Source of the DNA: Dryococelus australis
Lineage: Eukaryota; Arthropoda; Insecta; Phasmatodea; Phasmatidae
Direction: 5' to 3'
Assembly (NCBI GenBank): GCA_029891345.1
Contig: CM056999.1
Location: 27,811,418-27,875,417 of the forward strand
Length of the DNA: 64,000 nucleotides
Of this stretch, positions 21,661 through 34,860 are shown piece by piece; position 1 is the first letter of the stretch, and every line of letters starts with the position of its first letter. The notes under the pieces are model-generated. The model ran no database searches. It was not told the DNA's origin and saw only the letters and a list, made by a program, of their open reading frames with translations. Both the position numbers and the translations under genes were made by a program.

Positions 21661-24240
21661 AATGTAACAATCGTCACAGCAAACACGTAAGTAAACCAAC
21701 ACAATGTTTACATACTGTACAATGTAACTCGTAGAACGCACCAATACTACAGGTTGACGAAAACTTTTTCGTTAAGTCACAGACATAGATTTCATAGCCC
21801 GTGTTACGATGCAGCGCTAGGCACTAAGCTGCAAGTGTTTTCTTAACCTCACCACCTTGCACTGTAGTCGCATCAGCTGCCGCTAGCGTAGTTCTCCACT
21901 GAACCGCCGTCAAGCGGTAGTATTCGCATCAGCCAACCCAAAACTTATGACCAAACTACCGCACCAAAGAACTGCAGCATCTATGAGAATACCAGTTGAA
22001 TTGTTTTTGTTTTCATAAAGTATTTTTCCATGGCATTCATGGATGCAAAAAGTTTATTTAATTTCTCTAAAAAAAAAAGTTAACTACCTAAATATTACAA
22101 CTTGTGAAGCACAAAAGGTGTTCATTAACGTGAATATTTTATAAACTGACCGTAAATTATAAGTAAAAAATTTAAACTACTGAAAATTATTTACATGTAA
22201 AAGTAACAACCACCGGTGACTACTATCAGAAGAGTAGTGTCAATGTTGCCACACCGCCCGGTGAGCAAGGGGGAGGGCCTGACGGGACATCGTCGTAACC
22301 TGTTACCAAAACGGGTCTGGGTTCAACACCAGAAGGTGGTAAGGAGGAGCAATATCTTCGGGAGCCTCTGTAGGATCCAGTCCCAGAAGAAGCTGGATCT
22401 GTGTTGGCTGCAGCAGTGTTGACTTCTGGTCAGCAATGTCTTCTACTGGTAAAGATTCCGGCCCTTGCACGCGGTGAAGGAGCAGAGATTTGTAGCGAGC
22501 GAGTCCTAGTGGTGGCTGCCTCCAGCCCTGTGAGAGGCGGTGGAGGAGCAGAGATTGAAGTTTTCTAGTCATTACAGACCTTTTATATTTATCTCTCATA
22601 GGGGCTCGAAGGTGAGGAGTGTGGGAGTGATAACCTCAGCTGTAGGGGTCAAAATTGGAGGGTTGGAGATAGGGCAGCTCAGTAGACTGTACAATCTTGC
22701 GTCGGGGGTTGTTGACGTGATGGCTTCTTGGCAATTTCAGCAGTACAAGCTAGGATCACATGTCTGTAGTCGCTTCTGACAATGTGCCATCATACTCTGT
22801 AGGCATGTTTAGGTTAATTAACCTGCTCCAGTTCGAACCTTGCGCTCAAGATTGGGCAAAGTCATTTTGTAGAGTGTGCATTAAATATGTGGAAATTTAT
22901 CATTTGTCACCCTTAGTGATGTAGATATGGTAATTATTACATTTTTGTCTGTTAAAAACAGTGGTTTCAACAGTTATATAAATGCATGTGAACACTCCAC
23001 AATTCATTTGTATCAATGTTAACAAATCTTTTTAGAAGATATAAAGATGAAAATATTAGTTAAAAGAAAATACTGAAATGTAAACACCACTTTTCAGGTT
23101 TAAAAATACTGCTTTCTGTGATTTCGAAAGAGTAAAATTTTTCTCTCATAATGCATTATACATATGATAACTATGAAAAATATTAAGTACTTTACATATA
23201 TTTGAATTCTTGTAATCCATTATATAATCAAGAATACAGTGAAACTATGTTAATATGATACTGCTTCATATGAAACACTAATTTCTGCAAAGTACATTTG
23301 GGATACAAAAATGAAGTAATCTTTATAATGTTAAATTGTTAATTGAACATGAAATTGCTTTAACTGTTATACCAAGTGGTTCTATATCACAGATATTCAA
23401 ACATGCTTATATGAACTTTACTGCAGAAAAACCACACAATTGTTTTTGATATTCATTACAGAAATTTAAACAAAACAATTCAACCATAGGTGAATACATT
23501 TTGCAGTGTAACATTGTGAGAGAAGTGAATATCGGAGAGCTCTAGAAATCAGACTCATTAACAATATCAATTGAGATGCAATTTTGTTATACTAAACAGA
23601 TGAATTACTATCAAGAACTGGCATTCATAGGTAATGTTACTAGTTATACTGTGGGTTTTCTGTTGGCACATACACAAACGTTATGTTTACAGATGTTTAA
23701 ATAATAGGAAAGATGTAAATATAGCAACTTAAATTCCTAAATGCAATATTGCCTGATTGTAGGATTGTATGCGACAGTCAAACATCCTGGCTAAGATCAA
23801 ACAAAAATTTCTCCCCTCATTTGAGTTTATGTTAAAGACAAAATCTGTGCAACACATGTTTCTGATGTCACAACAGTGATCAGCAACATAAGAAATGCAA
23901 TTGCTTCCATTTTAGAAGAAATGCACAGCAAAACATGGTGAGAAATTGACTGCTCACAAGATTTTCTCTGTGCAACCAATAGCCCACACGATGGGATTTT
24001 TATACTATAGCTAAATATTTCAAGAGTTGCTTACTTTCTCGTATAAACTGTGCTTCGCTAACTTTTGTAAACTTTGTGTTATTGAATTTTGTAATGAGAG
24101 AAAGGCTTTAAGGCAACCTTGTAAACTACTAACCAAACAAAATCCCAGCAGTATGTATACATTTATGTTGAATAAAACATCCTAAGACTTGTTGATATTC
24201 ATTATCCCACAGCCATTGCCACCTACTGAACAATGCATAC
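21661..24240. other. Presumed IPO11 intron, mostly AT-rich; GC-rich patch at 22200-22800
   Basis: Downstream (minus strand) of the importin-11 exon. No further exon is seen. The patch at 22200-22800 holds two near-copies of GGAGGAGCAGAGATT (near 22477 and 22543) and overlapping frames on both strands that match nothing known to me. Confidence 0.45.
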
Positions 24241-24473
24241 CTTTGTGTCACACTCTTGAGCTTCCTGCAGTAACGCAAACAGCAAGGAGAATGCAGATTC
24301 CAGAAACGGAAGGAACTGATCAGTGTTGAACTCAAAGTCGTCTATAGCCATCTTGAGGGTGTTGGAGGCGGTAAGACGGACAGCCATGTCCTCCTCTCGC
24401 TCCAACAAGGGCAGCATGATAGAATACAGTACTGGCCTGAGCTCCTGCGACAACTTCACGCCTATCCACCGGC
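24241..24473 (-). CDS. IPO11: Importin-11 internal exon
   Basis: The 233-base exon on the minus strand encodes about 78 residues including RWIGVKLSQELRPVL, then VRLTASNTLKMAIDDFEF, then NTDQFLPFLE and ECDTK. From memory of the family, the human protein has very similar blocks (RWISVK or QWISVK, TTLKLTVDDFEFRTDQFLPYLE, ECDTK) in the middle of its HEAT repeats. Importin-11 is a karyopherin-beta receptor that carries cargo such as the ubiquitin-conjugating enzymes UBE2E into the nucleus. The acceptor is GTCGCAG before 24473 and the donor is AAG/GTATGC after 24241. The exon starts one base into a codon and ends on a codon boundary. No stop or frameshift is present, unlike every transposon around it. 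The flanking exons are not in the window. Confidence 0.88.
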
Positions 24474-27400
24474 CTGCGACACAAATCATTTCACTGCAAC
24501 CACAAGGTCTACAATTTTGTAACTCAACCGTGCAGCAGCATACATTACACTCCCTTCTCATGCAAATGCCTACATTGGTTAGGTAAATATAGTTTGTGGC
24601 TTTAGTTGCAATATGCTGTGTGCCTTTCGTTGCCTCAAGGCACTCAGCAATGGAAGTTAGTAAACAAAGTACACAGTTATGACCCAATCTTGAAAATTAC
24701 CTGATTTAAACAGTGCAAAAATTTTACAAGGCTATTCTCCGGCACTGTAAAGAAAAATTATAAATATTATTTTAAAAATAAAAGAATTCCCAGCAAAAAT
24801 GTAACATATTCCATTGTAAAACAATAAAAAATTAATTTGCTAGCTCATAGCGATAAAATATATGGAGTGTAATGTCGCTACACTTCATTGGTATCCTACA
24901 ACATAAAAAAACTGTGAAAATCCATTAAAAATGAGGCATTAGTAGTTTGTAATGAGCGACCACCTATGATGTCATGTAGAGATGTTTTGTCCTACACCCA
25001 CCTCCCACTACCCTTCTCAACACCTAGTTATCTCTTGTCACAACAATATAAGGTCCACAATCACATCCAAACCAACGAGGCCATACAATAACACTGTGAG
25101 TTAACAAACCACACCTTTCCACCCTTCAGCCCATATTCTCTTGATTGCTTCACCATACTAGTTATTGTGTGCACTGTGTTTGAATTTCAGATACCTTTCC
25201 TGATATTGCTGTTATGAGTTTTATTTTATTTTCTCTTTTTGGTTGTCAAGTTCAGATTGCGTACAGAAATGACAGAACTGATTGTTATTGTTTATGGCAT
25301 ATTTACAATGTGTTTCTTGGAATACAATTTTATTTAAGTTTTCAGATTTTTATCATGTGCTTTTGATTTACTGATAACCTGTTCATGCATTATAGAAGCA
25401 CATTTGCACTTGTTCCTTCTCATTAATTAATATTTTACTTGAAAAAGTAGTTATGTTTGTGCTTAAGATGATTAAAAACTTACTCAATGCAAAAAACCCA
25501 CTTTTAACGCAATGTTTAAGTTTCAGGAAGGGTTGAAATTGGTGTGCTATAGTTTAATGAAGGCATCAATTTTATAACGACATTCTTAGGAAATGTAAGC
25601 CTTAGTAAAAGCACGTTCCAACTTTATAAATAGACTATGCATTAGCATGTTAAACAAAAACAGATATAATAACAGCAAATAGCTTTTGTTAAGGCTGCCC
25701 TCTAGAGGGAGATATCTTTGTGTGTGAGGCAAAAATTGATGAAGCACTAGGGGCAATACCAGCCAACACATGTAAAGCAATAGTGTGTCCATGCACAAGT
25801 TGTGAACTTGCGAGATATGTTCCGTCGTACCGCTTTAACTATGGGACTTAAAGTGGTGACCCTATAATTTTATCGGACACAGCACTGTAACCAAGTGCAA
25901 TGCACTGCTCTATCATAGTTTCACAAGAATCTGGTTTGTATATTTTGAGAAACAGCAGTTTTCAGCCATGTCAGAAGGCAATAAAATGTTTCAAACGTGC
26001 ATGATGCCTAGAAAGTACCATACACGACTAGTCTGAAGAGTGTGTTCTATCTGTAGTGAAGTGAAGTAAATAGATTTTGGCTCATAACAGTGAGCTCTTG
26101 AGAGCCAATTTCTACATGTGGTTCAGCACATTGGATACACATTAAACAGTTTTGTGCATTTAAAATTCTCTATGAGGCATTTGAAGTATAAAGCAGGTAG
26201 GCCTCTTAATTTAGAAAGGAATGTGGTAACTGAGTCAGCAGGTAGCTACAGTAACACCACCACATAACTCTTAACAAGACCATGATCAGGTTAACTTATT
26301 ATAAAGGAGGTTTGTTGTATCGAGGTTTCAAGTAAGCAACACGAAGGTTTTACATATGCATTACATTTTTTTAACTTTAACAGGGTGTACACTGCACTGA
26401 AATTTCATTTTGGAATTCCCTGACTTTCCCCTGTTTTCCACGCAGAATTTCACCATTTTCCCTGACCTATTCTCAGGATTGAAACTTCCAATATCAAAGT
26501 TTTTCACTGCTAACAGAACAGATATGCTGTCAATGAAGTAAAATTAAACTATACTGCAACAGATCAAGCAATCAGGAGGGAGCAAGCAGATCGAACATTT
26601 TATTCAGCTCATCAATATTTCTCACGACACATGCTATTGACTTTACATGAGTGACCACAACAAACAAACAAATAATTTACTCTATTCATACAGGCCATAT
26701 GTCACTTGACAAAGATGTATTATTGCCAATTCACGAACTTGAAAGTTTACATTTTAAAATGCATGTGCTTATAATTACATTATCCTGTATTTAAACAACT
26801 AGCAACTTTTGCAGAGTAGCAATTATTTACATTTTCCCTGACATTTTCCTGTGGGTGGACATCTTGTTAAACAAGAATAACTGTCAGTAACATACAGTAT
26901 GAGTGTGAATATATACATAATGGATTGTATTTATCAATTGTTAGCATCATTACAGGTGAATAAAAGTAAGGTAGGTTTTTGTTCTTGAATTTATAGGAGT
27001 ACCCCAAAATGAGATACACTCCTTAGTCTCTCTTCATGTGCCTTTCCTTGCAAAATAGGCCCCGACACACTTATGTTGGATGCCATAGCTTCTATGTACC
27101 AGCCAAAAAGATGCACAGGCAATTATTTTTACACGTTTCTAAACCATTTTGTGTTTGAGTCAACTAAAACTGTTTTCTACATACATACATACATATAATG
27201 GTCAATGACAATGATGAAAGAATGTCAAAATGAATCTTACACTTTTTTCACCTTGATAAATAGCATAATTTTTTATTTTATTGTCATGTTAGTTTGAAAC
27301 CTCTGCTTCACTTATCATTCATTCTGTGAAGAAATACAATATCTGTTTCCAATAGCAAAATGTAAAGGAGCAATAATATACAGACATTAGGGGTTTGTGG

Positions 27401-28555
27401 TAAACAGTGACTAAAGCAACAAGTAACAGCTACAGAGAATACTGTATTCACACACAAATTATGACAAAGTTACATCAAAGTTGAGTTAAAGCGAAGACCT
27501 TGGATATGATACTGCCAGTCATTTGGTACTGGGTACTGCAAGCATGCACCCTATCTTTGGTTCACAAATTAAATAATGTAGGTTGGTTGTTTTACTTAGG
27601 TTTCCAGGAGGCTAAATATATTTCAACACTAAAACAAAACAGGATGTGCACAAACATTATATATATCAACAATGATGATAGTTATTCTGTAGTGAGGATT
27701 TTGCAGTTTCAAACAATAAATTTCAATATATTGAGGTGAAAAATAACTTTTTCTTAAAGGCATAGAGCACAATAAAAATAATAATTAAATGTATGAAATA
27801 TTTTGCAATTTGGAATAGTATTAATTAATGAAGGTTTTACTGCAAATACTGTAAATGAAACTTGGATGTAATTCTATGCTGTTTTTTTTGTTGTTGCGAA
27901 AGAATTTTTCTCCATGCCACCCCAGAACACCAGCGACTTCCCTTTATTTCTTACGACATCACATTGTACTGAAGAGAAGCCGGTGTCCAGAGACAAGTGA
28001 ACCACGATACTGCTAGCCTACAGATCCGGTAGGAATCCCAAGACACGTAAGAAATTAAAGAAGACTAAGATGAGCACTCAACATATAGCAATATGTAATT
28101 GTGAAATGCTTAAAGTGCCAAAAGTGTAAACTGTCAGGAACTACGAAAAATGACCTAGCATCATCTGTGACAAATATATAATTACAATTATGAAGTGAAA
28201 AACATGATATCTGTTTGCAAAAACAATTAGCCATATAAAAAAAAAAATACATTGCTGAAATAAATATAATATACAAAAATATTTAAAAAATAAAATACAT
28301 AACATTCTGTTCTATAACATTATTTGATTAAGGTAACTGAAACAATATTATTGTATCAAAATATGAATGAGGAAAACAAGAGGTTTGTGCAACAAAATGC
28401 TGTCATAACACAAGAAAGAAAACTAATGTGAGGTAAAGAAGACGCAGTTTATTAGCGATATATGTCACATTGCAACACATGTAAGAAAACCAGCATGAAA
28501 TATTACAATAACATTAATATAAAGAAACATCCTCAAAACGTTAACAATAATGTCC
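24474..28555. other. Presumed IPO11 intron, AT-rich
   Basis: No exon or transposase was recognised. TTTGTTGTATCGAGGTTTCA near 26310-26331 resembles the right end of a Tigger element, but no partner end is nearby. A short (ACAT)n run lies near 27181-27195. The reading frames are short and AT-driven. Confidence 0.45.
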
Positions 28556-29190
28556 GTTATATATGTTCTGCGTGTTCCTCCATTATAATGTTATCCAAAT
28601 TTTCCTGGAGAAAGTCCTTATAGAATTGACGGTACTCTTCTTTGAGGTATGGAAGCATTGCTAGAAGATTTTCCTTCTTTTCCTTACCAAAGCCACATGT
28701 AAAGTTTACCCGTAGTAACTCCTCTACTGCTGGGGGCAAGTCCAAGCCGACTCATTTTTTCAACACATTAGTTTTTTGTCCAACTAGGCTCCTCAAAAGC
28801 AAACATGTTTGTGATCTTGATGATGCACGGTTTCTTCTTTGTAACTTTTATATGAGATGTGTTGCTTATTCCTAGGTTCTGAGTATTTATATACTGAAAT
28901 GCTAAAAGAGCAAAGTCAATAAAATCATCTGTAGTAATAGGTATCACCTGAAAAGGAGTAGTATAAACTTGAGCAGATTTCACTATGTCTTCTAGTTCCT
29001 TTGGCAGAATAGGTTATGCAACTTTCCGCCTCTTTTCAATGACCCCAAAGTAACAAATACAATCCTCATGAAACTTTGCCCACTGACAAGATATTTCAGT
29101 TCCACTGACTTGAAGAATCCCTTACTGACAAAATAGATTATGGCCATTAGTATGATATGGTTCTTGTTTTTCACCGCACAGTTGTCACAC
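28556..29190 (-). pseudogene. C-terminal part of a transposon-derived protein (DNCxxxNKN family)
   Basis: On the minus strand FIWCDNCAVKNKNHIILMA begins at about 29180. It is followed by LVSGQSFM, then after a frame change FGVIEKRRKVA. Then come FQVIPITTDDFIDFALLAFQ, SHIKVTKKKPCI and FAFEEPSW, and finally EKKENLLAMLPYLKEEYRQF ahead of a stop at 28556. I recognise this order (DNCGGQNKN, GHSFM, IEK, a KK-DLL-FY tail) from multi-copy uncharacterised proteins in arthropod and cnidarian genomes that are thought to be transposases. Frameshifts and an in-frame stop make this copy dead. The same protein's earlier parts lie at 31671-31900 and 34540-34860. Confidence 0.55.
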
Positions 29191-31670
29191 CAAATGAATA
29201 ATTGTTTTTTACAATAACTCTAGATGTAAAAACTGAATCACTCTCCCTGTCACTCGACTACTTACGTTCCCTGATAGGCGCCAAAATGAAGCACTCCTTC
29301 TTCTCATTAACTCACTTGATAAATCAATTAACTGATGATGACCTAACCTCTCTTATCAATCAGTTACGGTCAGTTAAGCTACGTACGCTATGGTTTGCTA
29401 ATCTGGGTGAAAGAGAGTGCTGATTCCCTCCAGTATTGGATAAGGTACCCTTCCACAGTGTGATTAAATCTGGGTAGTGTTTTGCCTGGTGAGTCGGAGA
29501 TCTGTCCATATTGTGACATCCGGTGGGACACTGACTCGCCGAAGGGTTGAGAGATGGTGGAGGGGAATCAAACCTCGAGGTGAGCTTGATCATTAAGGCT
29601 TCCCTCCCAGGGAGCTTGACCTTGCTCACGGTAAAGGTTGCCCAAAATCGTGATGCCAGCTGTCGCAATTAAATAAAATGGGGATGTTGGAGTTATGAAA
29701 TGGCAGCAAATCGTACTGCTCTTTGTATATAGCTACTATTCAGTATCCTGTATGTTACCTGGGCATTTATATGGGGCCGGCCCGTTTGGTGTTTTCATAC
29801 AGGGGCAAAATCCGTCAAGGGTGTCACTACTTTATATGTATGCACCGGGTAAGGGGGAATAACTATTGTGATCATGTTTCCGGCAGCAGTACGCACTTGA
29901 CACATGGTAGGGGGTGTATTGTGAACGGCGCACAGTTGTGGTGAGAACTAAATTACTTATGTGCTTTTGATCTGACCACGGCCAACAGATCCCTAGCAAG
30001 GAGTCTAAGAATGATCTACACTCCTCAGTAATGAGTGGTAATTCCTTGGCCAGGTTAAAAAAAATGCTCGATAGACTGAGTATTTGGTGGGGTGGGCTCA
30101 ATGTCCTGGTTGGGGACTGTAATAACTGAGGGCTGGTTTAATTCACATTGCCATGCCCGGGCTGCTTTAATTCACATTGCAATGCCCGTTGGACTAGTCG
30201 TCTCAGTTTGCTGTTACGCCCACCTCCTTTTCTGAGAATTTGAAATATTCTTAATTAGCAAGAAAAGGAACAAATATCTTACTAGCTCGCAACAACTGCT
30301 TATATCTATAGGCATGCTACCAATCTATCAATGAAACTCAAGCCCTCCTGGGTTGTTTTACTCAGATGAACCGAGGTAATGAGCGAGTTTGAGATTCTGA
30401 ATAAACGTGAGCGTTTTTCTGGGCAGGCTTAAGTGTACCAGACACCTCTCAGATGTTCACGGTCTTTTTCAGACAATAACCTTATTCAGGTGCCATGAAT
30501 CCCAAGATGGTTCAGTCCACTCGTGCCTAACCCTGAGCGGTTGCTGGAATTTCAATGAGCCGCCACACGTTTTCACTGATCCAAATTACACTGACACATG
30601 TTAAAGAAATGAGCGGAGAATATTAATTAACTTACAGGAATTAAAATTTGCCACAAATGTATTTATTATAGCACCCGTGAAAACAGGAGGATGTCTGACT
30701 GTTCACTAATAATTTTATGAAATGTAATATTATTTAATTGGTGCATTATGACAGGTGAAGGTGAACCTGCAAGAGAAAATTAAAAAAATTCCAAATTTCT
30801 ACATCGCAATTAATTTTACACAATATGGGCTGGTTGTCGAGAAGGGATGAAATTTACGACCTGCTACCACGGAGTACAGAAGATTGACTCAGGTAGAGAG
30901 GGTACAGGTGTAGGGACGTCGAGATACCTGGAGTTTCACATATTGACAGTGTCGTTGGAGATTCCCCTGAATCTCGAGTAATTTTTCTCGGCGAGCTACA
31001 GGAGTGGAGTTGGAACTTCTTGGAGCTGGATGGAGAGCCTCGTAAACACTGTAGGAGAGCCTTCACAGGCTGGAAGAGTCTTCTCAGACTGTTGGAGAGT
31101 CTTTGCAAACTAGGAGAGTCTTCTGCAGACTGGAGAGAGCCCTCCGACCTTAATCAGGTCGGTGGGCCGACAAACACTGTGCCGAGAGCAGTGTCGCTTC
31201 TCCTTATATACAGAAAAAATCAGTTCGGTGGCTGCCCCAGGGGTGGGGGGTTGCTAGCCTCATTTCGCAGGGGTTGTTTAATGTAGAGCAGTGGGTCGTA
31301 CAACCATTTATTATCTCCCTGTCTGGAGGCTGTTGACATATTTACAGCCTCTCATGAGGCTCGGGCAGCAGTGACGACATCAGCCGCAGGGTGCTGCTCT
31401 CTTTCAGCTTTCCTGCTAACTAACTTCTTCTTCTCCACAGTGTCGGTGGCTCGGTGGGAAAAACCATTTCCTTCTTCGGGGGTGGCGACCACATGTCCAC
31501 GTATAAGTGGGCAGTACAATTTCCATTAAATATTAGCGTGACTATAGTTGTTCGTACTGCTTAGCTCAACCCTGTAGGCAAGAGATTCATTGCCTGATGG
31601 TGTGTGACTTGCCCCGAATTTCTATCAGAGTGTGATGATAGGGCGAAGTCGTAGACTAGAGTATGCATGC
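29191..31670. other. Unassigned insertion between two parts of the transposon-derived protein
   Basis: This 2.5-kb stretch is moderately GC-rich in places (29400-30120 and 30850-31450) and has no recognised coding domain. A TATATAC string near 31205 and a run of short repeats at 31020-31145 could belong to an LTR, but no second copy was found in the window. Confidence 0.35.
31020..31145 (+). repeat. Short imperfect tandem repeat, about 27-32 bp
   Basis: GGAGAGTCTTC(T/A)(G)CAGACTG-like units recur about four to five times (GGAGAGCCTTCACAGGCTGG, then AGAGTCTTCTCAGACTG, then GGAGAGTCTTTGCAAACTA, then GGAGAGTCTTCTGCAGACTG). Each unit contains a small inverted repeat (AGTCTTC...GAGACT type). Confidence 0.6.
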
Positions 31671-31900
31671 TCAATGTGTAGTAGATAGGCAAGTGTCACA
31701 ACTTTGAAAAAACAGCAGGCTACATAAATTTCTGCCTCTTCCTACCATTCCTTTGTGCCACATGAACACGTAGCTGTCATTTGTCTCAGATAAATGTAAG
31801 CATAAATTGTATGCTGAAAACTGTCTGGAATAATACATAGAGCTGTGTGTCAAAGTAGGCACAAACTTTACATTTGTAAATCCATCCACAGTGATGCTAT
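31671..31900 (-). pseudogene. Middle part of the transposon-derived protein (DNCxxxNKN family)
   Basis: The minus-strand frame reads KFVPTLTHSSMYYSRQFSAY, then NLCLHL and DSYVFMWHKGMVGRGRN. Related proteins have a yYxRQLxxYNxxIH block followed by a WHEGxAxRGxNEIxSC block, which fits between the N-terminal piece at 34540-34860 and the C-terminal piece at 28556-29190. The same strand and the expected order suggest one disrupted copy. The upstream part of the frame, across a poly-C run (31927-31938), is not homologous. Confidence 0.5.
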
Positions 31901-34530
31901 TGTTGCAACATGAATTTGTCAACTTTCCCCCCCCCCCCACCAATGGATTACCATTTTTTTGTTTTGATTTTTTTATCAAGATGCCCATTTTATCAAGATG
32001 CCAATTCTTAGCGGTTGTATCGTTTGAGAAGCAGTCACCTTTTTTGTTATAATGCAGGCCATTTTTTTTATTTGAACAGTTGTGAGCAGTTTTCTTTTTG
32101 TTTTTCTTTTTGGGTGTTTAAGTCTATTCGTACTTTATTAATTTTATAAATTTGAGATTTATTTTAGGACCCTTTTTCAGGCAGTAATTTGTAGCTGCGA
32201 TTAGTGTTTTATTCTTTTAGCTTGTAGTTTTTTTCTTTAGAAAATTTTGTAAATTCTCATCCATTTTTGTATAGCCAGATGGCTGGCTAGGGACTTAGGA
32301 AACTCGGGGCCCTTGTAATTATGCATTGCAGCCATGAGCTGGCGCTGGGCAGGGTTTTCATTCAACCAGTCTGGTGCTGGATGATGTTCATTTGCGTAGA
32401 GGCTGACAGAGCGAAGAAACAGTAAAAGCAAGCAGTGAACGGTGGTGTGATGCGTGATTTCGCTGAGCTGCACACTGGCTGAAGGAATGTCGTGTGTTGG
32501 CTCTAAGGTGATCAAGGGGATAGAGGTGGTAGAGGTTATACCGTTTGCCTGAGGCGGGAGTGGTCAGAGGCGGAGTGATTCGCTGATTACTACCTAGCAA
32601 CAACTACGTGGCAGCGTGGGTGACGCGGTCGCTTGGCATTGGTCGCGACAGCTAAGGAGAGTCGCTGTTGAACTTCTGAAGCAGACGGACGTACAGAGAA
32701 AGTAAGCAAATTGGTTGGTGGCCAGAGGAGCTAGAGAGGACAAGTACATCATGTAGTTAAGTAACCTTGAATTTTTTTTTTTTTTTGTAGTTGTAGATTG
32801 GTTCCAGGGCCCTGGTAAAGGAATTAGTAAAGATGTAAGAAATTTAAACACTTTAGAAAGGTCAGAGAACAGTTTGTAACATTAATGGCGAAGTTTTGTT
32901 TTAAAGCCTAAATCTAAAGTATGATTTTTCCTTTGTTTACCAGAAGTTGTGAAATTTATTAAGCTGTATAGTGAGATTTTATTGCAGTTTTGATGTTAAG
33001 TGAGTTGTTTCTGATGCCACTAGCCATTTAATGAAAGTGCTTAAGCCCAGAAGAAGTATTTGACAGAGTTTTTTTTAGGCTTTACTAGTTTGCTGTACTT
33101 TTTATTTTTATTGACTATGTGATCTGACATTGAAAGAAATTGTTACCATTTTCATCTCGCCGACAAAGCTGCAAACCAGAGTAAACATTTTCTTTTGATG
33201 ATGGATTTTCAATATTTGTAAAGTGGATAAAACTAGAGATCAACTAGCCAGTTACAATTTTAAGAAATTGTTTCTGAAAGGTCGTTTCATTTGTGTCTGT
33301 CATTTCTTACCACAGAACTATAATTAAATATTAAAATTTAAATAATTACTCTGTATTAAATTTTATCCAAAGACTCAGAAATTGGTATTTATGTATTTTT
33401 ATTCTTCTGTTTAAAAGAAATTACTGGAATTTGTTGTTTTCACTTTGATAAAATTTAATAATTGTTATTTGTTTGTGGCCCAAATCTATTAATTTCTTTT
33501 GGATTTAGAAAATTTTTGTTTTGGAATCCATCTTCTTTTATTTAAATAGGTCAAAGACCCTCTCTTTTATTTAGTGTAATGTTTTTTTAAAGTTGGTTTT
33601 GGTTTTGTTGACAAAACTGCTTACCTATAATTTAATTAATGAATGAACTAAATGGATAAAATTCTATTCACTACTATTTTTTTAAATCAATTATTTTTTA
33701 CATAATTTAATTTTCTACCCATGTCAGTAGTTCCTGTTTAATAGGTCCCCAAATTTACCGCCTCACATTTTGTCAAGTAGTGCTCTAAGAGATCTGAGTT
33801 ACACTTTTTCGAAGTTGTTTTGCAATAGTGTAGGGCGTCTGTAGCGGCAGCATGAAGAGCACCTTAACAAATTGTCATGTAGCCGATTAACTAAAAATTT
33901 AACATCATTCAGTAGTGCCCCACGTCAATTAAGGCCACACAATTAATTAGAATATTGTATACAGATTATTGTGTTACAACACATAGTATCATTTACGACT
34001 TGCCTACCAGTTAATGTTAGCGTAGTAGTTACACCCCAAACTATATGTATGGTGTATTGTGGAGCACAACAGGATCCATTATATCCGGTGTAGGCGCCAG
34101 ACCGACCCATCCTCTCGTGTGCCAAGTGAATACTGAATTAAATTATACACCACCATAATAACAGGTGAAGCTGTCTGTTGGATATTAGACAACTTGGAGT
34201 ACCTCGTATTTTATTTTGAGAGTCATTATGCAATTGCTGTTGTAGGAGACAATGGAGTTTAAGTTTTTATTTTATGGACGATATGGAGTTATTGATGATT
34301 CCTTATGCTCAGTAATAAGGTGTAAGCCTAGAGCTTGATGTGTTTTGAAATTGCTGAGTTTTAGTCATTGGTCGTATTTAATATTTTTTTTTTACCCCCC
34401 ACCCTCACTTTTGGGTTTGCCGACTACGATGGAAATGCAGTTTTTGACGTTTATTTAGTATATGTAATTGTCCACCTGTTTAACATATGGTGTTGGCCGG
34501 GTAAAATCTAAATTATTTTTATTGCCATGA
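31901..34530. other. Unassigned insertion, AT-rich with a GC-rich patch at 32280-32720
   Basis: It separates the N-terminal and middle parts of the transposon-derived protein. The GC-rich patch followed by T-rich sequence could be an LTR or untranslated segment of some element. No coding domain was recognised. A poly-C run lies at 31927-31938. Confidence 0.35.
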
Positions 34531-34539
34531 TTCCTATTC

Positions 34540-34860
34540 TTTCCTCTCACCCCTTTAAAACTATTTTACTCCCTGGCATTTGTGAAGAGTTAAAGCATTC
34601 TTGAGCTTCCTCAGCTTTCATGTGTTGCTCTTCCAAGTTTGTCTTAGCTTCTAACTTTTATTTTCTGTTGTTGAGCATATAATTGTAGCCTTAAGTTTGT
34701 CACACTTATTGCATGAATTCAAAACAGGGTGAGCAAATTTAAGTTTGGTAAAATTCTGCTTAAAAACATCATAGTAGTAACGGTACAAAATTTGGGAGTG
34801 TGGATGTTTCTCCTTAAAAACTCGGAACATCGGATTCATGTTTATGTCTGCTCTTAACAA
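34540..34860 (-). pseudogene. N-terminal part of the transposon-derived protein (DNCxxxNKN family)
   Basis: The minus-strand frame reads MNPMFRVFKEKHP, then SQILYRYYYDVFKQNFTKLK and FAHPVLNSCNKCDKLKATI. After a frame change it continues LEEQHMKAEEAQECFN. Related proteins share a YYxxFxxxFNxxFxxPxxDxCxxCD block followed by an H-x3-A helix. The match breaks off near 34540 and resumes at about 31890. Confidence 0.5.

Noticed and set aside
22303-22599. 98-codon minus-strand frame as a gene
   Set aside because: The underlying DNA has short direct repeats and overlapping frames, and no recognisable domain was found.
20907-26332. A 5.4-kb Tigger element between the end at 20907 and an inverted end-like sequence near 26310
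   Set aside because: The interval contains the intact importin-11 exon and no transposase body. The right sequence is only a loose match.
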